NCBI RefSeq assembly: GCF_900239495.1
Contig: NZ_OENE01000023.1
Location: 60,157 to 124,156, forward strand
Reading direction: 5' to 3'
Origin: Tenacibaculum finnmarkense genomovar ulcerans
GTDB taxonomy: Bacteria; Bacteroidota; Bacteroidia; Flavobacteriales; Flavobacteriaceae
DNA: 64,000 nt
Made by a program: the position numbers and the translations under genes
In this document: positions 8,950 to 17,705 of the stretch, one piece after another
Layout: every line of letters begins with the position of its first letter
How positions within the stretch are numbered: position 1 is the stretch's first letter
The notes under the pieces: generated by a model
Told to the model about the DNA's origin: nothing
Seen by the model: only the letters and a program-made list of their open reading frames with translations
Database searches by the model: none

Positions 8950-10200
8950 TTAATCTAATTTTCTAAAAACGACACAAGCGTTATGACCTCCAAAACCAAA
9001 CGTATTACTCATGGCAACTTTTACGTCTCTTTTTTGAGGTTTATTTAGCGTTAAATTTAATTCAGGATTAATATTTTCATCAACATTAACATGGTTAATT
9101 GTTGGCGGGATAATGCCGTGTTCCATTGCTAATATAGCCGCAATAGATTCAATAGCACCAGCTGCACCTAACAAATGCCCTGTCATTGATTTTGTTGAAT
9201 TAATATTGATATTCTTAGCATGCTCACCAAAAACCTTAGAAATAGCCTTTAATTCGGCAACATCTCCTAATGGCGTAGAAGTACCATGTGTATTAATATG
9301 GTCAACATCTTCTGGTTTTAAACCGGCATTTTCTAAACAGTTTTTCATTACAGCAATAACACCAATTCCTTCAGGATGTGGTGCAGTCATGTGGTAAGCG
9401 TCTGACGACATACCTCCACCTAAAACTTCTGCGTAAATTTTAGCTCCACGAGCTTTTGCGTGTTCGTACTCTTCTAAAACAATTGCGCCTGCTCCTTCAC
9501 CTAAAACAAAACCGTCACGTTGGCTATCAAAAGGTTTTGATGCCGATGTTGCGTTTTCATTGTTTGTTGAAAGTGCATGCATTGCGTTAAAACCTCCAAC
9601 ACCTGCGTATGTAATTGCAGCTTCACTACCACCTGTTACAATAACGTCACAGTGTCCTAATCGGATATAGTTTAAGGCGTCGATCATTGCATTTGCCGAT
9701 GATGCACAAGCAGATACCGTTGTATAATTAGGTCCCATAAATCCATTTTTAATAGAAATATGCCCTGGTGCGATATCAGCAATCATTTTAGGGATAAAAA
9801 ATGGATTAAACCTTGGTGTACCGTCTCCAGCACCAAAATTCATCGCTTCGTTTTGAAAGGTTTCTAAACCTCCAATACCAGCTCCCCAAATTACACCTAC
9901 TCTAAACTTATTAATTTGGTCTAGGTTTAATTTTGAATCGGTAATAGCTTCATCAGAAGCAACCATTGCATATTGGGTAAAGCGATCCATTTTACGGGCA
10001 TCTTTCCTGTTAATGAAATCTGTTACCGTAAAGTTTTTTAACTCACATGCAAAACGAGTTTTGAACTTGGCAGCATCGAAATACGTTATAGGCGCTGCTC
10101 CGCTAACTCCGTTAACTAAGCTATTCCAATATTCTTCTTTATTATTTCCTATTGGCGTTAATGCGCCAAGTCCAGTTACTACAACTCGTTTTAATTGCAT
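8950..10200 (-). CDS. fabF: Beta-ketoacyl-ACP synthase II
   Basis: A 416-residue condensing enzyme of type II fatty acid synthesis. The Cys-His-His triad is visible: nucleophile in TVSACASSANA (near 165), His in NTHGTSTPLGD (near 304) and His in SMTGHLLGAAG (near 340). The glycine-rich end NTFGFGGHNA is present. Its partner acpP lies 17 bases upstream, and rnc follows 6 bases downstream. The start is the ATG at 10200. Confidence 0.98.
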   Translation of the reverse strand: MQLKRVVVTGLGALTPIGNNKEEYWNSLVNGVSGAAPITYFDAAKFKTRFACELKNFTVTDFINRKDARKMDRFTQYAMVASDEAITDSKLNLDQINKFRVGVIWGAGIGGLETFQNEAMNFGAGDGTPRFNPFFIPKMIADIAPGHISIKNGFMGPNYTTVSACASSANAMIDALNYIRLGHCDVIVTGGSEAAITYAGVGGFNAMHALSTNNENATSASKPFDSQRDGFVLGEGAGAIVLEEYEHAKARGAKIYAEVLGGGMSSDAYHMTAPHPEGIGVIAVMKNCLENAGLKPEDVDHINTHGTSTPLGDVAELKAISKVFGEHAKNININSTKSMTGHLLGAAGAIESIAAILAMEHGIIPPTINHVNVDENINPELNLTLNKPQKRDVKVAMSNTFGFGGHNACVVFRKLD

Positions 10201-10217
10201 ATGAATTTTATATAAAA

Positions 10218-10454
10218 TTATTTTTTAGCTTCTTCAATATAGCTAACTGCTTGTCCAACAGTTCCAATGTTTTCTGCTTGATCGTCTGGAATTTGGATAT
10301 CAAATTCTTTTTCGAATTCCATGATTAATTCAACAGTATCTAATGAATCTGCTCCTAAATCATTTGTGAAGCTTGCTTCGTTAGCTACTTCGTTATCGTC
10401 TACTCCTAATTTATCTACGATAATTGCTTTTACTCTTGATGCTATGTCTGACAT
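10218..10454 (-). CDS. acpP: Acyl carrier protein
   Basis: A 78-residue acidic carrier protein. The phosphopantetheine attachment serine is in [12 protein letters not shown] (near 38). I chose the ATG at 10454 (MSDIASRV) because it matches the family N-terminus; the frame extends 14 codons upstream with an unlikely Cys/Phe/Lys-rich sequence. First gene of the acpP-fabF-rnc-IPExxxVDY-pyk operon. Confidence 0.97.
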   Translation of the reverse strand: MSDIASRVKAIIVDKLGVDDNEVANEASFTNDLGADSLDTVELIMEFEKEFDIQIPDDQAENIGTVGQAVSYIEEAKK

Positions 10455-10485
10455 AATTTGTTTGTTTTTAAATTTAAAGTCGAGG

Positions 10486-10493
10486 CAAAAATA
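10486..10493 (-). promoter_or_regulatory. Promoter -7 element for the acpP operon
   Basis: The minus strand reads TATTTTTG, an exact TAnnTTTG Bacteroidota -7 box, 31 bases upstream of the acpP ATG. No exact TTTG -33 element was placed. Confidence 0.65.
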
Positions 10494-10632
10494 CAAATCT
10501 TAACTATTAATACTAACTTTTGCACAAAAATGTGATGTTTTATATAAAAATAATTCTAAATCTTTTGCTACAAACACCGTCGTTGTTAATAATTATTCTT
10601 TTTTTTGTAGTAACAAAATAATCAAATTTAAC

Positions 10633-11220
10633 ATGAAACGTATTGTAATTTTTGCTTCAGGTTCGGGTAGTAATGCCGAAAATATTATTAAATACTTTCA
10701 AAAAAGTACAACCGCCACCGTTACTCATGTACTATCTAACAATGAACATGCCAAAGTTTTTGACAGGTGTGAACGCCTACAAATTGACGCGTCATTGTTT
10801 GATAAAGAGAGTTTTACAGAAGATGACACTGTTTTATCTTTTTTACAAGCAGAAGCTGACATAATTGTACTTGCCGGTTTTTTATGGCGTATTCCTGCTA
10901 AAATAGTTGCTGCTTTTCCTAATAAAATCATCAATATTCACCCTGCTTTACTGCCAAAATACGGTGGAAAAGGCATGTATGGGAATAATGTTCATAAGGC
11001 AGTTAAAGAAAATAAGGAGGCTGAAACAGGTATTACCATTCATTATGTAAATGAAAATTACGATGAAGGGGCTATTATTTTTCAGGCAAAAACAGCTTTA
11101 ATTCCTTCGGATTCTTCGGATGATATAGCCGCTAAAATTCATATTTTAGAGCAGGATAATTTTCCTCAAGTTATTGAACAGGTCATTGAAAAAATTATTG
11201 AAGAAGACTTGAAGAAGTAA
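10633..11220 (+). CDS. purN: Phosphoribosylglycinamide formyltransferase
   Basis: A 195-residue enzyme of purine biosynthesis that transfers a formyl group from 10-formyl-THF to GAR. It has the N-terminal GSGSNAENI phosphate loop, the catalytic block INIHPALLPKYGGKG (near 100) with active-site Asn and His, and the C-terminal NENYDEGAIIFQ with the conserved Asp. The start is the ATG at 10633, divergent from acpP across about 180 bp. It is followed 9 bases later by the RNase H gene and is likely cotranscribed with it. Confidence 0.97.
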   Translation: MKRIVIFASGSGSNAENIIKYFQKSTTATVTHVLSNNEHAKVFDRCERLQIDASLFDKESFTEDDTVLSFLQAEADIIVLAGFLWRIPAKIVAAFPNKIINIHPALLPKYGGKGMYGNNVHKAVKENKEAETGITIHYVNENYDEGAIIFQAKTALIPSDSSDDIAAKIHILEQDNFPQVIEQVIEKIIEEDLKK

Positions 11221-11229
11221 TATCAAAAA

Positions 11230-11865
11230 ATGGCTAAAAAAAAATATTACGTCGTTTGGAAAGGTCAAAAAACAGGAGTTTTTACTTCCTGGAATGTTTG
11301 TAAAAAGCACATCACCAATTTTCAAGGAGCCCAATACAAGGCTTTTATCGATCAAAAACAAGCCGAAATCGCTTTTACCAAAAGTTACGATGACTATAAA
11401 GGAAAAGACACCAAAAAAGTTATTTTATCTGATAAAGAAAAAGCAAGCTACGGAATACCAAATTTAGAAAGTATTTCAGTAGATGCAGCTTGTTCAGGAA
11501 ACCCCGGTGCAATGGAATACAGGGGTGTTTTAACAAAAAGCAAAAAAGAAATTTTTAGGTTAGGTCCTTTTAAAAAAGGCACCAATAATATTGGTGAATT
11601 TTTAGCTTTAGTACACGGAATTGCTCTTTTAAAGAATAAAAAAATGGACACCTACCCTATTTATTCTGATTCTAGAACAGCGATGAGTTGGGTTCAAAAA
11701 AAACAATGCAGAACCAATATTGTTTTTGACCCTAGCAATAATGATGTGCTAGCTTTAATAAAACGCGCCGAAAAATGGCTCAAAGAAAATACCTATAACA
11801 ACCCAATATTAAAATGGGAAACCAAGGCTTGGGGTGAAATACCTGCCGATTTTGGCAGGAAATAA
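11230..11865 (+). CDS. Ribonuclease H with N-terminal viroplasmin domain
   Basis: A 211-residue two-domain protein. Residues 1-50 form a viroplasmin (caulimovirus-type, hybrid-binding) domain: YYVVWKGQKTGVF, TSWNVCKKHITNF and GAQYKAF. Residues 75-211 form an RNase HI domain with acidic residues in DAACSGNPG, NNIGEFLALVHG, IYSDSRTA and the terminal PADFG, so the D-E-D-D set looks complete. It cleaves RNA in RNA/DNA hybrids. This fusion is common in Bacteroidota. It lies 9 bases after purN and ends at a perfect palindrome terminator. Confidence 0.95.
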   Translation: MAKKKYYVVWKGQKTGVFTSWNVCKKHITNFQGAQYKAFIDQKQAEIAFTKSYDDYKGKDTKKVILSDKEKASYGIPNLESISVDAACSGNPGAMEYRGVLTKSKKEIFRLGPFKKGTNNIGEFLALVHGIALLKNKKMDTYPIYSDSRTAMSWVQKKQCRTNIVFDPSNNDVLALIKRAEKWLKENTYNNPILKWETKAWGEIPADFGRK

Positions 11866-11875
11866 AATAACAAAA

Positions 11876-11909
11876 AAATAACCAAGTACAAATTTGTACT
11901 TGGTTATTT
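11876..11909. terminator. Perfect 34-bp palindromic terminator after the RNase H gene
   Basis: AAATAACCAAGTACAAA is followed directly by its exact reverse complement. The next gene is convergent, so it can act in both directions. Confidence 0.85.
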
Positions 11910-11961
11910 CCAATTTATTAACAATAAGAAATTATTGTTAACACACTATAGCTATTGAAAA

Positions 11962-12309
11962 CTATTTAATAGCCATTTTTGTTTCCTCTTTCCAGGTTTG
12001 AACACTTGCAATAACATTATTATTGTAGTCAATTTCTTTTAAACCATCTTCTTTCCACATAAACCATTTCCCTACTTTTTTTCCTGCTTCATAATGTGCA
12101 ATCGTAGTTTTAATGCCTTTTTCATTAAAAGAAATCCAAGTTCCTGTTAATTTTTTATCTTTAAAAAAGCCTTGTTCTTTTACTTGACCATTTTCATGAA
12201 AGTAAGTAGCTTTTACTAAATCATTTTCTTTTTCAAACGTTGTTTCTGTACCCTGAGCTTGCAATAATGATATAGATAATATGCAAACAACTAATATAAA
12301 TTTTTTCAT
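11962..12309 (-). CDS. Secreted MORN-like (YwqK-type) repeat protein
   Basis: A 115-residue protein with signal peptide MKKFILVVCILSISLLQAQ and two or three MORN_2-like repeats (ATYFHENGQVKEQGFFKDKK, then WISFNEKGIKTTIAHYEAGK). The start is set at the ATG at 12309 because the signal peptide begins there; a longer frame to 12381 would place 24 odd residues before it. Homologues are often mislabelled as nicotinic acid mononucleotide adenyltransferase or YwqK antitoxin; no such activity is visible. Likely exported, function unknown. Confidence 0.8.
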   Translation of the reverse strand: MKKFILVVCILSISLLQAQGTETTFEKENDLVKATYFHENGQVKEQGFFKDKKLTGTWISFNEKGIKTTIAHYEAGKKVGKWFMWKEDGLKEIDYNNNVIASVQTWKEETKMAIK

Positions 12310-12491
12310 GTATGTTTTTTTTAAATTAATATTCTCTTTCGATATTACAAATATACAAAAAAATTTACATAAAACAACCATTTACGTAACATTAATTTAA
12401 CATTGGGGTTTTCTGTCGTATTATTTAATTCTTAAATTTATTTTATAATCACTATATTCACAGCGTATTAACTATTTTAAACAAAAATAAT

Positions 12492-12692
12492 ATGGCAGTT
12501 ATGAAAGTTATTGAGGTTTTATCTAATTCTGATAAAAGCTGGGAAGAAGCAACAAGAAAAGCAGTAAAACAAGCTTCTAAATCGGTAAAAAATATTAAAT
12601 CGGTATTTGTACAATCGCAAAGTGCAGTGGTTGATGGAGATGATGTTACCGAATTTAGAGTCAACTTAAAGATTACTTTTGAAGTAAAGTAA
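12492..12692 (+). CDS. Dodecin family flavin-binding protein
   Basis: A 66-residue protein with the dodecin fold signature: MAVMKVIEVLSNSDKSWEEA, then AVKQASKSVKNI and the C-terminal strand EFRVNLKITFEVK. Dodecins form hollow 12-mers that bind flavins or CoA. The start is the ATG at 12492. A terminator hairpin follows 22 bases downstream. Confidence 0.93.
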   Translation: MAVMKVIEVLSNSDKSWEEATRKAVKQASKSVKNIKSVFVQSQSAVVDGDDVTEFRVNLKITFEVK

Positions 12693-12714
12693 TTTTATAA
12701 ACATTTACTATTAT

Positions 12715-12748
12715 AAAAGCGGTTTTGTGAAAGCAAAACTGCTTTTTT
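12715..12748 (+). terminator. Terminator after dodecin
   Basis: AAAAGCGGTTTTG pairs with CAAAACTGCTTTT (one mismatch) and is followed by a T run. Confidence 0.8.
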
Positions 12749-12933
12749 TTAGCAAAAAAACAAACACATAGAATCAAAATAGCTTCAAGAAAACACTCAA
12801 ATTGACAAGAATCATCAAAAAAAAGCTAAAAACTTACGGAAAATAAGGATGTGAACCTGAATACAATTGCGCCTCTTTTTTAAAAGAAGATACAAGCTAT
12901 TTTGTAAAATAGTTGACGATTAGTAACAATGCC

Positions 12934-13024
12934 TAGCCCCGATTGAAGCATTTGTTTGAGCTCTTTTTTATTTTTCTTTTTGAAAAAATAAAAAAAGCGA
13001 GTGCGGAAAGCGGGAAATTGCTTC
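12934..13024 (+). repeat. Dispersed structured repeat, copy 2
   Basis: CTAGCCCCGATTGAAGC, GCATTTGTTTGAGCTC, a T-rich/A-rich hairpin, GCGAGTGCGGAAAGCGGG and AAATTGCTTC, in the order of copy 1. CCCG can pair with CGGG and GAAGC with GCTTC; these two pairings interleave, so a pseudoknot-like fold is possible. It lies in the 486-bp gap between dodecin and mscS, in which I see nothing else besides the dodecin terminator. Confidence 0.85.
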
Positions 13025-13178
13025 AAAATAAAACAACAAAACAAAACTCTAAATACCTTTATATAGTTCCTATTTTTAGAGTTTTAGTGTCGTATATTTA
13101 TTTTTTCATTTAAATAAATTTTACAGATATTTTTAAATTTATACTTTACTTTTACACTCTAATTTAAAAAATCATAAA

Positions 13179-13985
13179 ATGGAACAAAACATCCTAAAAT
13201 TAAAAGACCTTTTATTTGAATTTGGCCCAAAAGTAATTTCGGCATTAATTCTTTTATTTGTAGGGCTTTGGGTTATTAAAATTGTAACAAAAGCAGTAAA
13301 TCAATTAATGCTAAAACGTAATTTAGACGCCTCTTTACAAGGTTTTTTAGCTAGTTTAATTGGCTGGGGTTTAAAAATATTTTTATTCGTTACTGTTGCA
13401 GGTCAATTAGGGATAGAAACAACCTCTTTTGCAGCAATTATCGCCGCTTTAGGTTTGGCTATTGGTATGGCATTACAAGGTGCTTTATCTAACTTTGCAG
13501 GTGGTGCATTAATTATGGTTTTTAAGCCTTTTAAAATTGGTGACTATATTGAAGCCCAAGGTGAACAAGGTACTGTTAAAGAGATTCAAATTTTTACAAC
13601 AAAATTAAATACTGTTGATAATAAAGAAGTAATTGTTCCTAACGGGATATTATCTAACGGAAATATTGTTAATTATTCTTCGGAAGAAAACAGGCGTGTT
13701 GATTTGGTTTTTGGCGTTTCTTATGATGCTGATATCAAACAAACAAAAGAGGTATTGTTAAGTGTTTTAAACAATACTCCTTATGCTTTGAAAAATCCTG
13801 AACCTGCTGTTATGGTTAGTGAATTAGCAGATAGTTCTGTTAATTTTACCACAAGAACTTGGGTGAAATCTGCCGATTATTGGACGGCTCATTTTTATAT
13901 TATTGAAAATATGAAAATAGCATTAGACAAGGCTGGAATTGAAATTCCTTATCCACATGCTGTTGAAATTCAAAAAGAAGCTTAA
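13179..13985 (+). CDS. mscS: Small-conductance mechanosensitive channel (MscS family)
   Basis: A 268-residue membrane channel that opens on hypo-osmotic shock. Three hydrophobic helices occupy about 16-36, 58-75 and 84-112; the third carries the Gly/Ala-rich pore pattern ALGLAIGMALQGALSNFAGG. The family motif FKPFKIGDYIEAQG follows at 115-128, then KEVIVPNG near 149. The C-terminal cytoplasmic alpha/beta part ends near 268. Length matches E. coli MscS. It converges with tsaB, overlapping its 3' end by 4 bases. Confidence 0.95.
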   Translation: MEQNILKLKDLLFEFGPKVISALILLFVGLWVIKIVTKAVNQLMLKRNLDASLQGFLASLIGWGLKIFLFVTVAGQLGIETTSFAAIIAALGLAIGMALQGALSNFAGGALIMVFKPFKIGDYIEAQGEQGTVKEIQIFTTKLNTVDNKEVIVPNGILSNGNIVNYSSEENRRVDLVFGVSYDADIKQTKEVLLSVLNNTPYALKNPEPAVMVSELADSSVNFTTRTWVKSADYWTAHFYIIENMKIALDKAGIEIPYPHAVEIQKEA

Positions 13986-14659
13986 ACTTTCTTTTTTTCA
14001 ACACCAGCAACAAAATCTTTTAAATAAAAAGGTTCAAAATAAGCGACATCTTCGATGTCGTTTTTTTTGTATTTAGCCTCACTTAATACTGCCATTTGTG
14101 TTGCCGACGGAAATTTATCTTCAATAAAAATAGCGTTATCATGCTGTAATACTTCTTTACATTTGGCTGCTCCATCGCCTAAGAAATAAACGTTTCCTTG
14201 TGCTAATTCTTCTTTAAAAGAGTTTTCATCAATAATTTGAGCTTGAATTTCACGTACATCTTCATATTTTGAGTTGTAAACTGCTGAATATACTTCCATT
14301 CTTCGAGCGTCTAACATCGGTACAATTAAACCCTGATCTACAGAAATACTATGTGCTAATGAATTTAATGTTTCAATAGAAATCAACGGTTTATCTATGG
14401 CAAAACAAATTCCTTTTGCTGCCGAAACACCAATGCGAAGCCCTGTGTATGAACCTGGTCCTTTACTAACCGCTACGGCATCAATATTAGGAGCTGTTAT
14501 CTTTGCTTGGGTTAAAAGTTCTTGAATAAATGGATGTAATTTTTCTGCATGAGAGTAATTACCGTCGTTTAATTCTCTAATAGCGATAATTTCGCCATTT
14601 TCTGCTAAGCATACCGAACAATTTTTGGTTGCTGTTTCTATATTTAAAATTATTGCCAA
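13982..14659 (-). CDS. tsaB: tRNA threonylcarbamoyladenosine biosynthesis protein TsaB
   Basis: A 225-residue ASKHA-fold partner of TsaD in making t6A37 of ANN-decoding tRNAs. The typical block SKGPGSYTGLRIGVS is near 65, and LNIETATKNCSVCL opens the protein. The start is a TTG at 14659; no in-frame ATG lies just upstream and the family N-terminus begins exactly there. A TATCTTTG box on the minus strand (14692-14699) is a likely promoter. Confidence 0.95.
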   Translation of the reverse strand: MAIILNIETATKNCSVCLAENGEIIAIRELNDGNYSHAEKLHPFIQELLTQAKITAPNIDAVAVSKGPGSYTGLRIGVSAAKGICFAIDKPLISIETLNSLAHSISVDQGLIVPMLDARRMEVYSAVYNSKYEDVREIQAQIIDENSFKEELAQGNVYFLGDGAAKCKEVLQHDNAIFIEDKFPSATQMAVLSEAKYKKNDIEDVAYFEPFYLKDFVAGVEKKKV

Positions 14660-14691
14660 TTGAAATCTATTTATTTATTACAAATTTTTTG

Positions 14692-14699
14692 CAAAGATA
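14692..14699 (-). promoter_or_regulatory. Promoter -7 element for tsaB
   Basis: Minus-strand TATCTTTG is an exact TAnnTTTG match, 32 bases before the TTG start. Confidence 0.6.
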
Positions 14700-14709
14700 C
14701 ATTATAAAC

Positions 14710-14746
14710 AAAAAATGGCGTTAGTTTTTACATAACGCCGTTTTTT
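14710..14746. terminator. Terminator between the TolC-type gene and tsaB
   Basis: AAAAAATGGCGTTA pairs with TAACGCCGTTTTTT (one mismatch) around a 9-base loop. It terminates the upstream TolC-type gene on the minus strand. Confidence 0.8.
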
Positions 14747-14766
14747 AGTATAAAATAATGTGATTA

Positions 14767-16101
14767 TTAATCAACAATAGCTTCTCCAAAATAGAATTTT
14801 AAGACTTTTGTTTTAAACACATAATCGTATTTAGAGCGAATCATTACGCCTTGAGCTGTTACCAACCTATTGCGTACTTGGTCAAAATCAAATTGTGTTA
14901 TTGATCCGTAATTATAACCTACTTGTGCATTTTTAAAGGCTTCTTGTTGTGCTTCTAATGATATTTTTGCTACTTCAAATGTTTTTGCTGCTGCTTTGGC
15001 TTCTAAAAATGACGTTGTTATTTCTTGTTCTAATTGTAATTGTTTGCTTTGTAAATTAAAAGTACTTTGTTCTTTGTTAATTGCAGCTTTTGCAACCCTA
15101 TTTTTAGTTTGAAAACGATTGAATAAAGGCACATTTAATGAAAGTCCAATACCATAGCCTAAATTATCTTTTAATTGTTTAAAAAAGTAAGTGTTGGGTT
15201 TTTGCCCTGGAAGTAAATCAAAACTATGCCCAAAATTTGTGGCGGCATTTGCTGAGGCTGTTAGTGTTGGTAAATATGCTCCTTTTGCCATTTCAATGCT
15301 TAAATCTGCATTTTTAATATTCAATTTAGCATTGGCTATTTCAGGTCTGTTTGTAAGCGCTTTGCTGTAAACAATTTGCGCCGAATCATACAATAAAGCA
15401 GCAGATGGTGCGTCAATTTTTATAGCTGCTACATCAAAATTAGGGCTAGAAACTTGCAATACTTGCTTTAAATTTAACAAGGCTAAGTTTAAGGTGTTTT
15501 CTTGTAGCACTAACTTTTGTTGGTCATTAGCAGCAGTTGCTTTTGCATTTAATAAGTCAGTTTTTGGTATTGCACCTGCCTCAAATTTTATAGTTGCTTG
15601 TGCTGTTTGATTTTTACTAATTTCAGATTGCACCTTAGCGACCTTTAAGTTTTCTTTTGCAAACAGTACATTTAAATAGTAATTTACAACGTTTAAAGAA
15701 ATATCATTGGTTATTTTGGCTACCTCTAATTTACGTGCTTGAACACCTAATTTCGCTTGTTTTAAAGTGTTTAAATTTCTAAAACCATTAAAAATTGTTA
15801 CCCCTGTATTTAAACTATATGAGTTTCCAAAGGTATTTTGTGACACTAAATTTCTTGTAACAGGATGTAAAGTAGAACCAAAACCTAAGTTGGTACTTGC
15901 AGAACCGTTTAGGTTGGGTAAAAAATTACCTTTTGCTATTTCTGTATCTTTTTCAGCTAATTTAATTTGTAGCTTATTTTGTTTAATAGTAATATTATTT
16001 TCTAATGCGTGATTAACACATTGTTTTAGTGTCCATTGTTTTTGAGAAAAACCAGCTATCGAAGTAAATAAAGCGGCGAGTATTACAATTTTTGTTTTCA
16101 A
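14767..16101 (-). CDS. TolC family outer-membrane efflux protein
   Basis: A 444-residue protein with signal peptide (ILAALFTSIAGFSQ) and two TolC/OEP repeats rich in long amphipathic helices. Both repeats carry the recurrent pattern seen in QWTLKQCVNHALENN and, in the second half, EEITTSFLEAKAAAK-like heptads. It forms the outer-membrane tunnel of a type I exporter or RND pump. The start appears to be a TTG at 16101 just before the signal peptide; no in-frame ATG is near. No inner-membrane pump subunits are adjacent, so the partner is unknown. Confidence 0.9.
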   Translation of the reverse strand: MKTKIVILAALFTSIAGFSQKQWTLKQCVNHALENNITIKQNKLQIKLAEKDTEIAKGNFLPNLNGSASTNLGFGSTLHPVTRNLVSQNTFGNSYSLNTGVTIFNGFRNLNTLKQAKLGVQARKLEVAKITNDISLNVVNYYLNVLFAKENLKVAKVQSEISKNQTAQATIKFEAGAIPKTDLLNAKATAANDQQKLVLQENTLNLALLNLKQVLQVSSPNFDVAAIKIDAPSAALLYDSAQIVYSKALTNRPEIANAKLNIKNADLSIEMAKGAYLPTLTASANAATNFGHSFDLLPGQKPNTYFFKQLKDNLGYGIGLSLNVPLFNRFQTKNRVAKAAINKEQSTFNLQSKQLQLEQEITTSFLEAKAAAKTFEVAKISLEAQQEAFKNAQVGYNYGSITQFDFDQVRNRLVTAQGVMIRSKYDYVFKTKVLKFYFGEAIVD

Positions 16102-16286
16102 GACGAATGTTTTTAATATATAGTTAGCTAATTCAAAGAAATCATCAATAAAATGAAATTACTAAGTTATTGATTACTAAACGATGCGTTTTTAAACAGG
16201 CTTCTTTTTTATTTTTAAGTATAATGAAAAAACCAGTGTTTTCTTTTTTTATAAGACGACTAAAATGGATATATGTTACAAAAAAA

Positions 16287-16307
16287 AACACTCTTATTTA
16301 GAGTGTT
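16287..16307 (-). terminator. Terminator of the cytochrome oxidase assembly operon
   Basis: AACACTCT and AGAGTGTT pair around TATTT; the minus strand continues into a run of Ts (plus-strand As at 16280-16288), directly after the last gene of the operon. Confidence 0.88.
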
Positions 16308-16313
16308 CATTTT

Positions 16314-16529
16314 TTAATACTTTTTTGATGATTTTTTATGTTTATAGATAAAGTAAAATAATACTCCTACTAAAATATAAGGAAATATCATTAAATAGGT
16401 AATTCCGTTATTAACGCCCTCGGCAATGGTTTCATTTCCGCCTTCTACAACTGCTTTACACATGGCGCATTGGGCATTTACATCCGCAGAAATAATTAAT
16501 ACTAAAATTATTAAAAGTTTTTTATACAT
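16314..16529 (-). CDS. Small membrane protein with N-terminal CxxC, last gene of the oxidase operon
   Basis: A 71-residue protein with a signal-like helix (LLIILVLIISADVNA), a QCAMCKAV motif right after it, and a second membrane helix YLMIFPYILVGVLFYFIY. The two cysteines would face the periplasm, which fits metal or redox handling beside SCO. Its start overlaps the DUF420 gene by 8 bases, so translation is coupled. The family name is unknown to me; a role in oxidase maturation is inferred from position. Confidence 0.8.
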   Translation of the reverse strand: MYKKLLIILVLIISADVNAQCAMCKAVVEGGNETIAEGVNNGITYLMIFPYILVGVLFYFIYKHKKSSKKY

Positions 16530-17043
16530 AATATGGAGATATCATTAAATACACAATTACACCTGTTACAGCAACATATAGCCATAAAGGAAACGTAATT
16601 TTTGCTATTTTTTTATGTTCAGGAAAATCACCTAAGCGAGCTCTCATAAAGGTAATCAATACAAAAGGAATTACAATTATTGATAATATAATATGTGTTA
16701 TCAGAATAAATAAATAGATATATTTCACAATTCCTTGCCCTCCAAATGAGGTAGAATCTGAAGTCATATGATATGCCACATACAGTACTAAAAACAGTGC
16801 CGAACAAGCAATTGCTGTAGTATTTAGCTGTTCGTGTAATTTTTTATTTCCTTTTTTAATCGCAATTACTGATGCTATTAATAATACAGCGGTTAGTCCG
16901 TTTATACTCGCATATATTGGTGGTAAAAACGATAATGGCTCAACATTAGGAATTTTAATTCCAAACAATGCCGCCACAGCTATTGGAATTACAATAGATA
17001 CAATGCTGATTAATTTTTTATATTTTTGTTCTTTTGTATTCAT
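16522..17043 (-). CDS. DUF420 domain membrane protein
   Basis: A 173-residue protein with five hydrophobic segments (about 12-27, 42-62, 78-96, 105-130 and 150-170). It carries conserved His residues in VLYVAYHMTSD and LITHIILSI plus an FPEHKKIAKITFPLWLYV segment, as in DUF420 (CtaM-like) proteins linked to heme-copper oxidase biogenesis. It lies 14 bases after sco and overlaps the small CxxC gene. Confidence 0.9.
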   Translation of the reverse strand: MNTKEQKYKKLISIVSIVIPIAVAALFGIKIPNVEPLSFLPPIYASINGLTAVLLIASVIAIKKGNKKLHEQLNTTAIACSALFLVLYVAYHMTSDSTSFGGQGIVKYIYLFILITHIILSIIVIPFVLITFMRARLGDFPEHKKIAKITFPLWLYVAVTGVIVYLMISPYYV

Positions 17044-17057
17044 AATACTTGTTTAAA

Positions 17058-17705
17058 TTATTCCTTTAATAATAACTTAATATCTTGTTTTAATTCTTTA
17101 ATTTGATTTCCAAAACCGTGTTCATCTAAGGCTCGATAATACATAATAGGATTTGCGTGTTCGTCATAACGAGAGCGGATATTTCCGTTTTTATCGACCA
17201 AAGCAAACAAGCCTGAATGTTCAAAACCTCCGTGCGAAACTTCTCCTTTTCCTACAAATAGTTTAAATCCTTTATTCGATAAATCATACACAACATCTTC
17301 AGATTTACCTGTTAATAAATGCCAGTTTTTATGATTAATGCCATTTTGAAGTGCATATTGTTTTAATTGCCTTGGGCTATCAATTTCGGGAGTAATCGAA
17401 AAAGAAGCAATTCCGAAGTTAGGATTCCCTATAAATTCATTTTGAATCGTAACCATTTGAGCATTCATTATAGGGCAAATACTTGGGCAACTAGCAAAGA
17501 AAAACTCTACAACATATACTTTATTTTCAAAATCTTTGTTGCTAATTGTTTTACCATTTTGATTGATAAACTCAAAACTTGGTACTTTATTAAAAGTATG
17601 TAAATCGGAAGTTTGAAAATGTTTTACAATTTTTGGTACCGAATAAATACCAAATAATAAAATTATAAACGAAATTCCAACGTATGAATAGTTATTTTTT
17701 TTCAT
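17058..17705 (-). CDS. SCO family copper chaperone
   Basis: A 215-residue protein with an N-terminal anchor helix (YVGISFIILLFGIYSV) and a thioredoxin fold. The copper-binding CPSIC is in FFFASCPSICPIM, and the distal conserved His lies in EVSHGGFEHSGLF. SCO delivers copper to the CuA site of cytochrome c oxidase. I chose the ATG at 17705 (MKKNNYSY); the frame reaches a GTG at 17735, but that lies further inside the previous gene. It overlaps the previous gene by 14 bases. Confidence 0.93.
   Translation of the reverse strand: MKKNNYSYVGISFIILLFGIYSVPKIVKHFQTSDLHTFNKVPSFEFINQNGKTISNKDFENKVYVVEFFFASCPSICPIMNAQMVTIQNEFIGNPNFGIASFSITPEIDSPRQLKQYALQNGINHKNWHLLTGKSEDVVYDLSNKGFKLFVGKGEVSHGGFEHSGLFALVDKNGNIRSRYDEHANPIMYYRALDEHGFGNQIKELKQDIKLLLKE

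Noticed and set aside
11962..12309. Nicotinic acid mononucleotide adenyltransferase or YwqK antitoxin function for the MORN-like protein
   Set aside because: The sequence shows only a signal peptide and MORN-type repeats; no nucleotidyltransferase motif and no toxin gene next to it.
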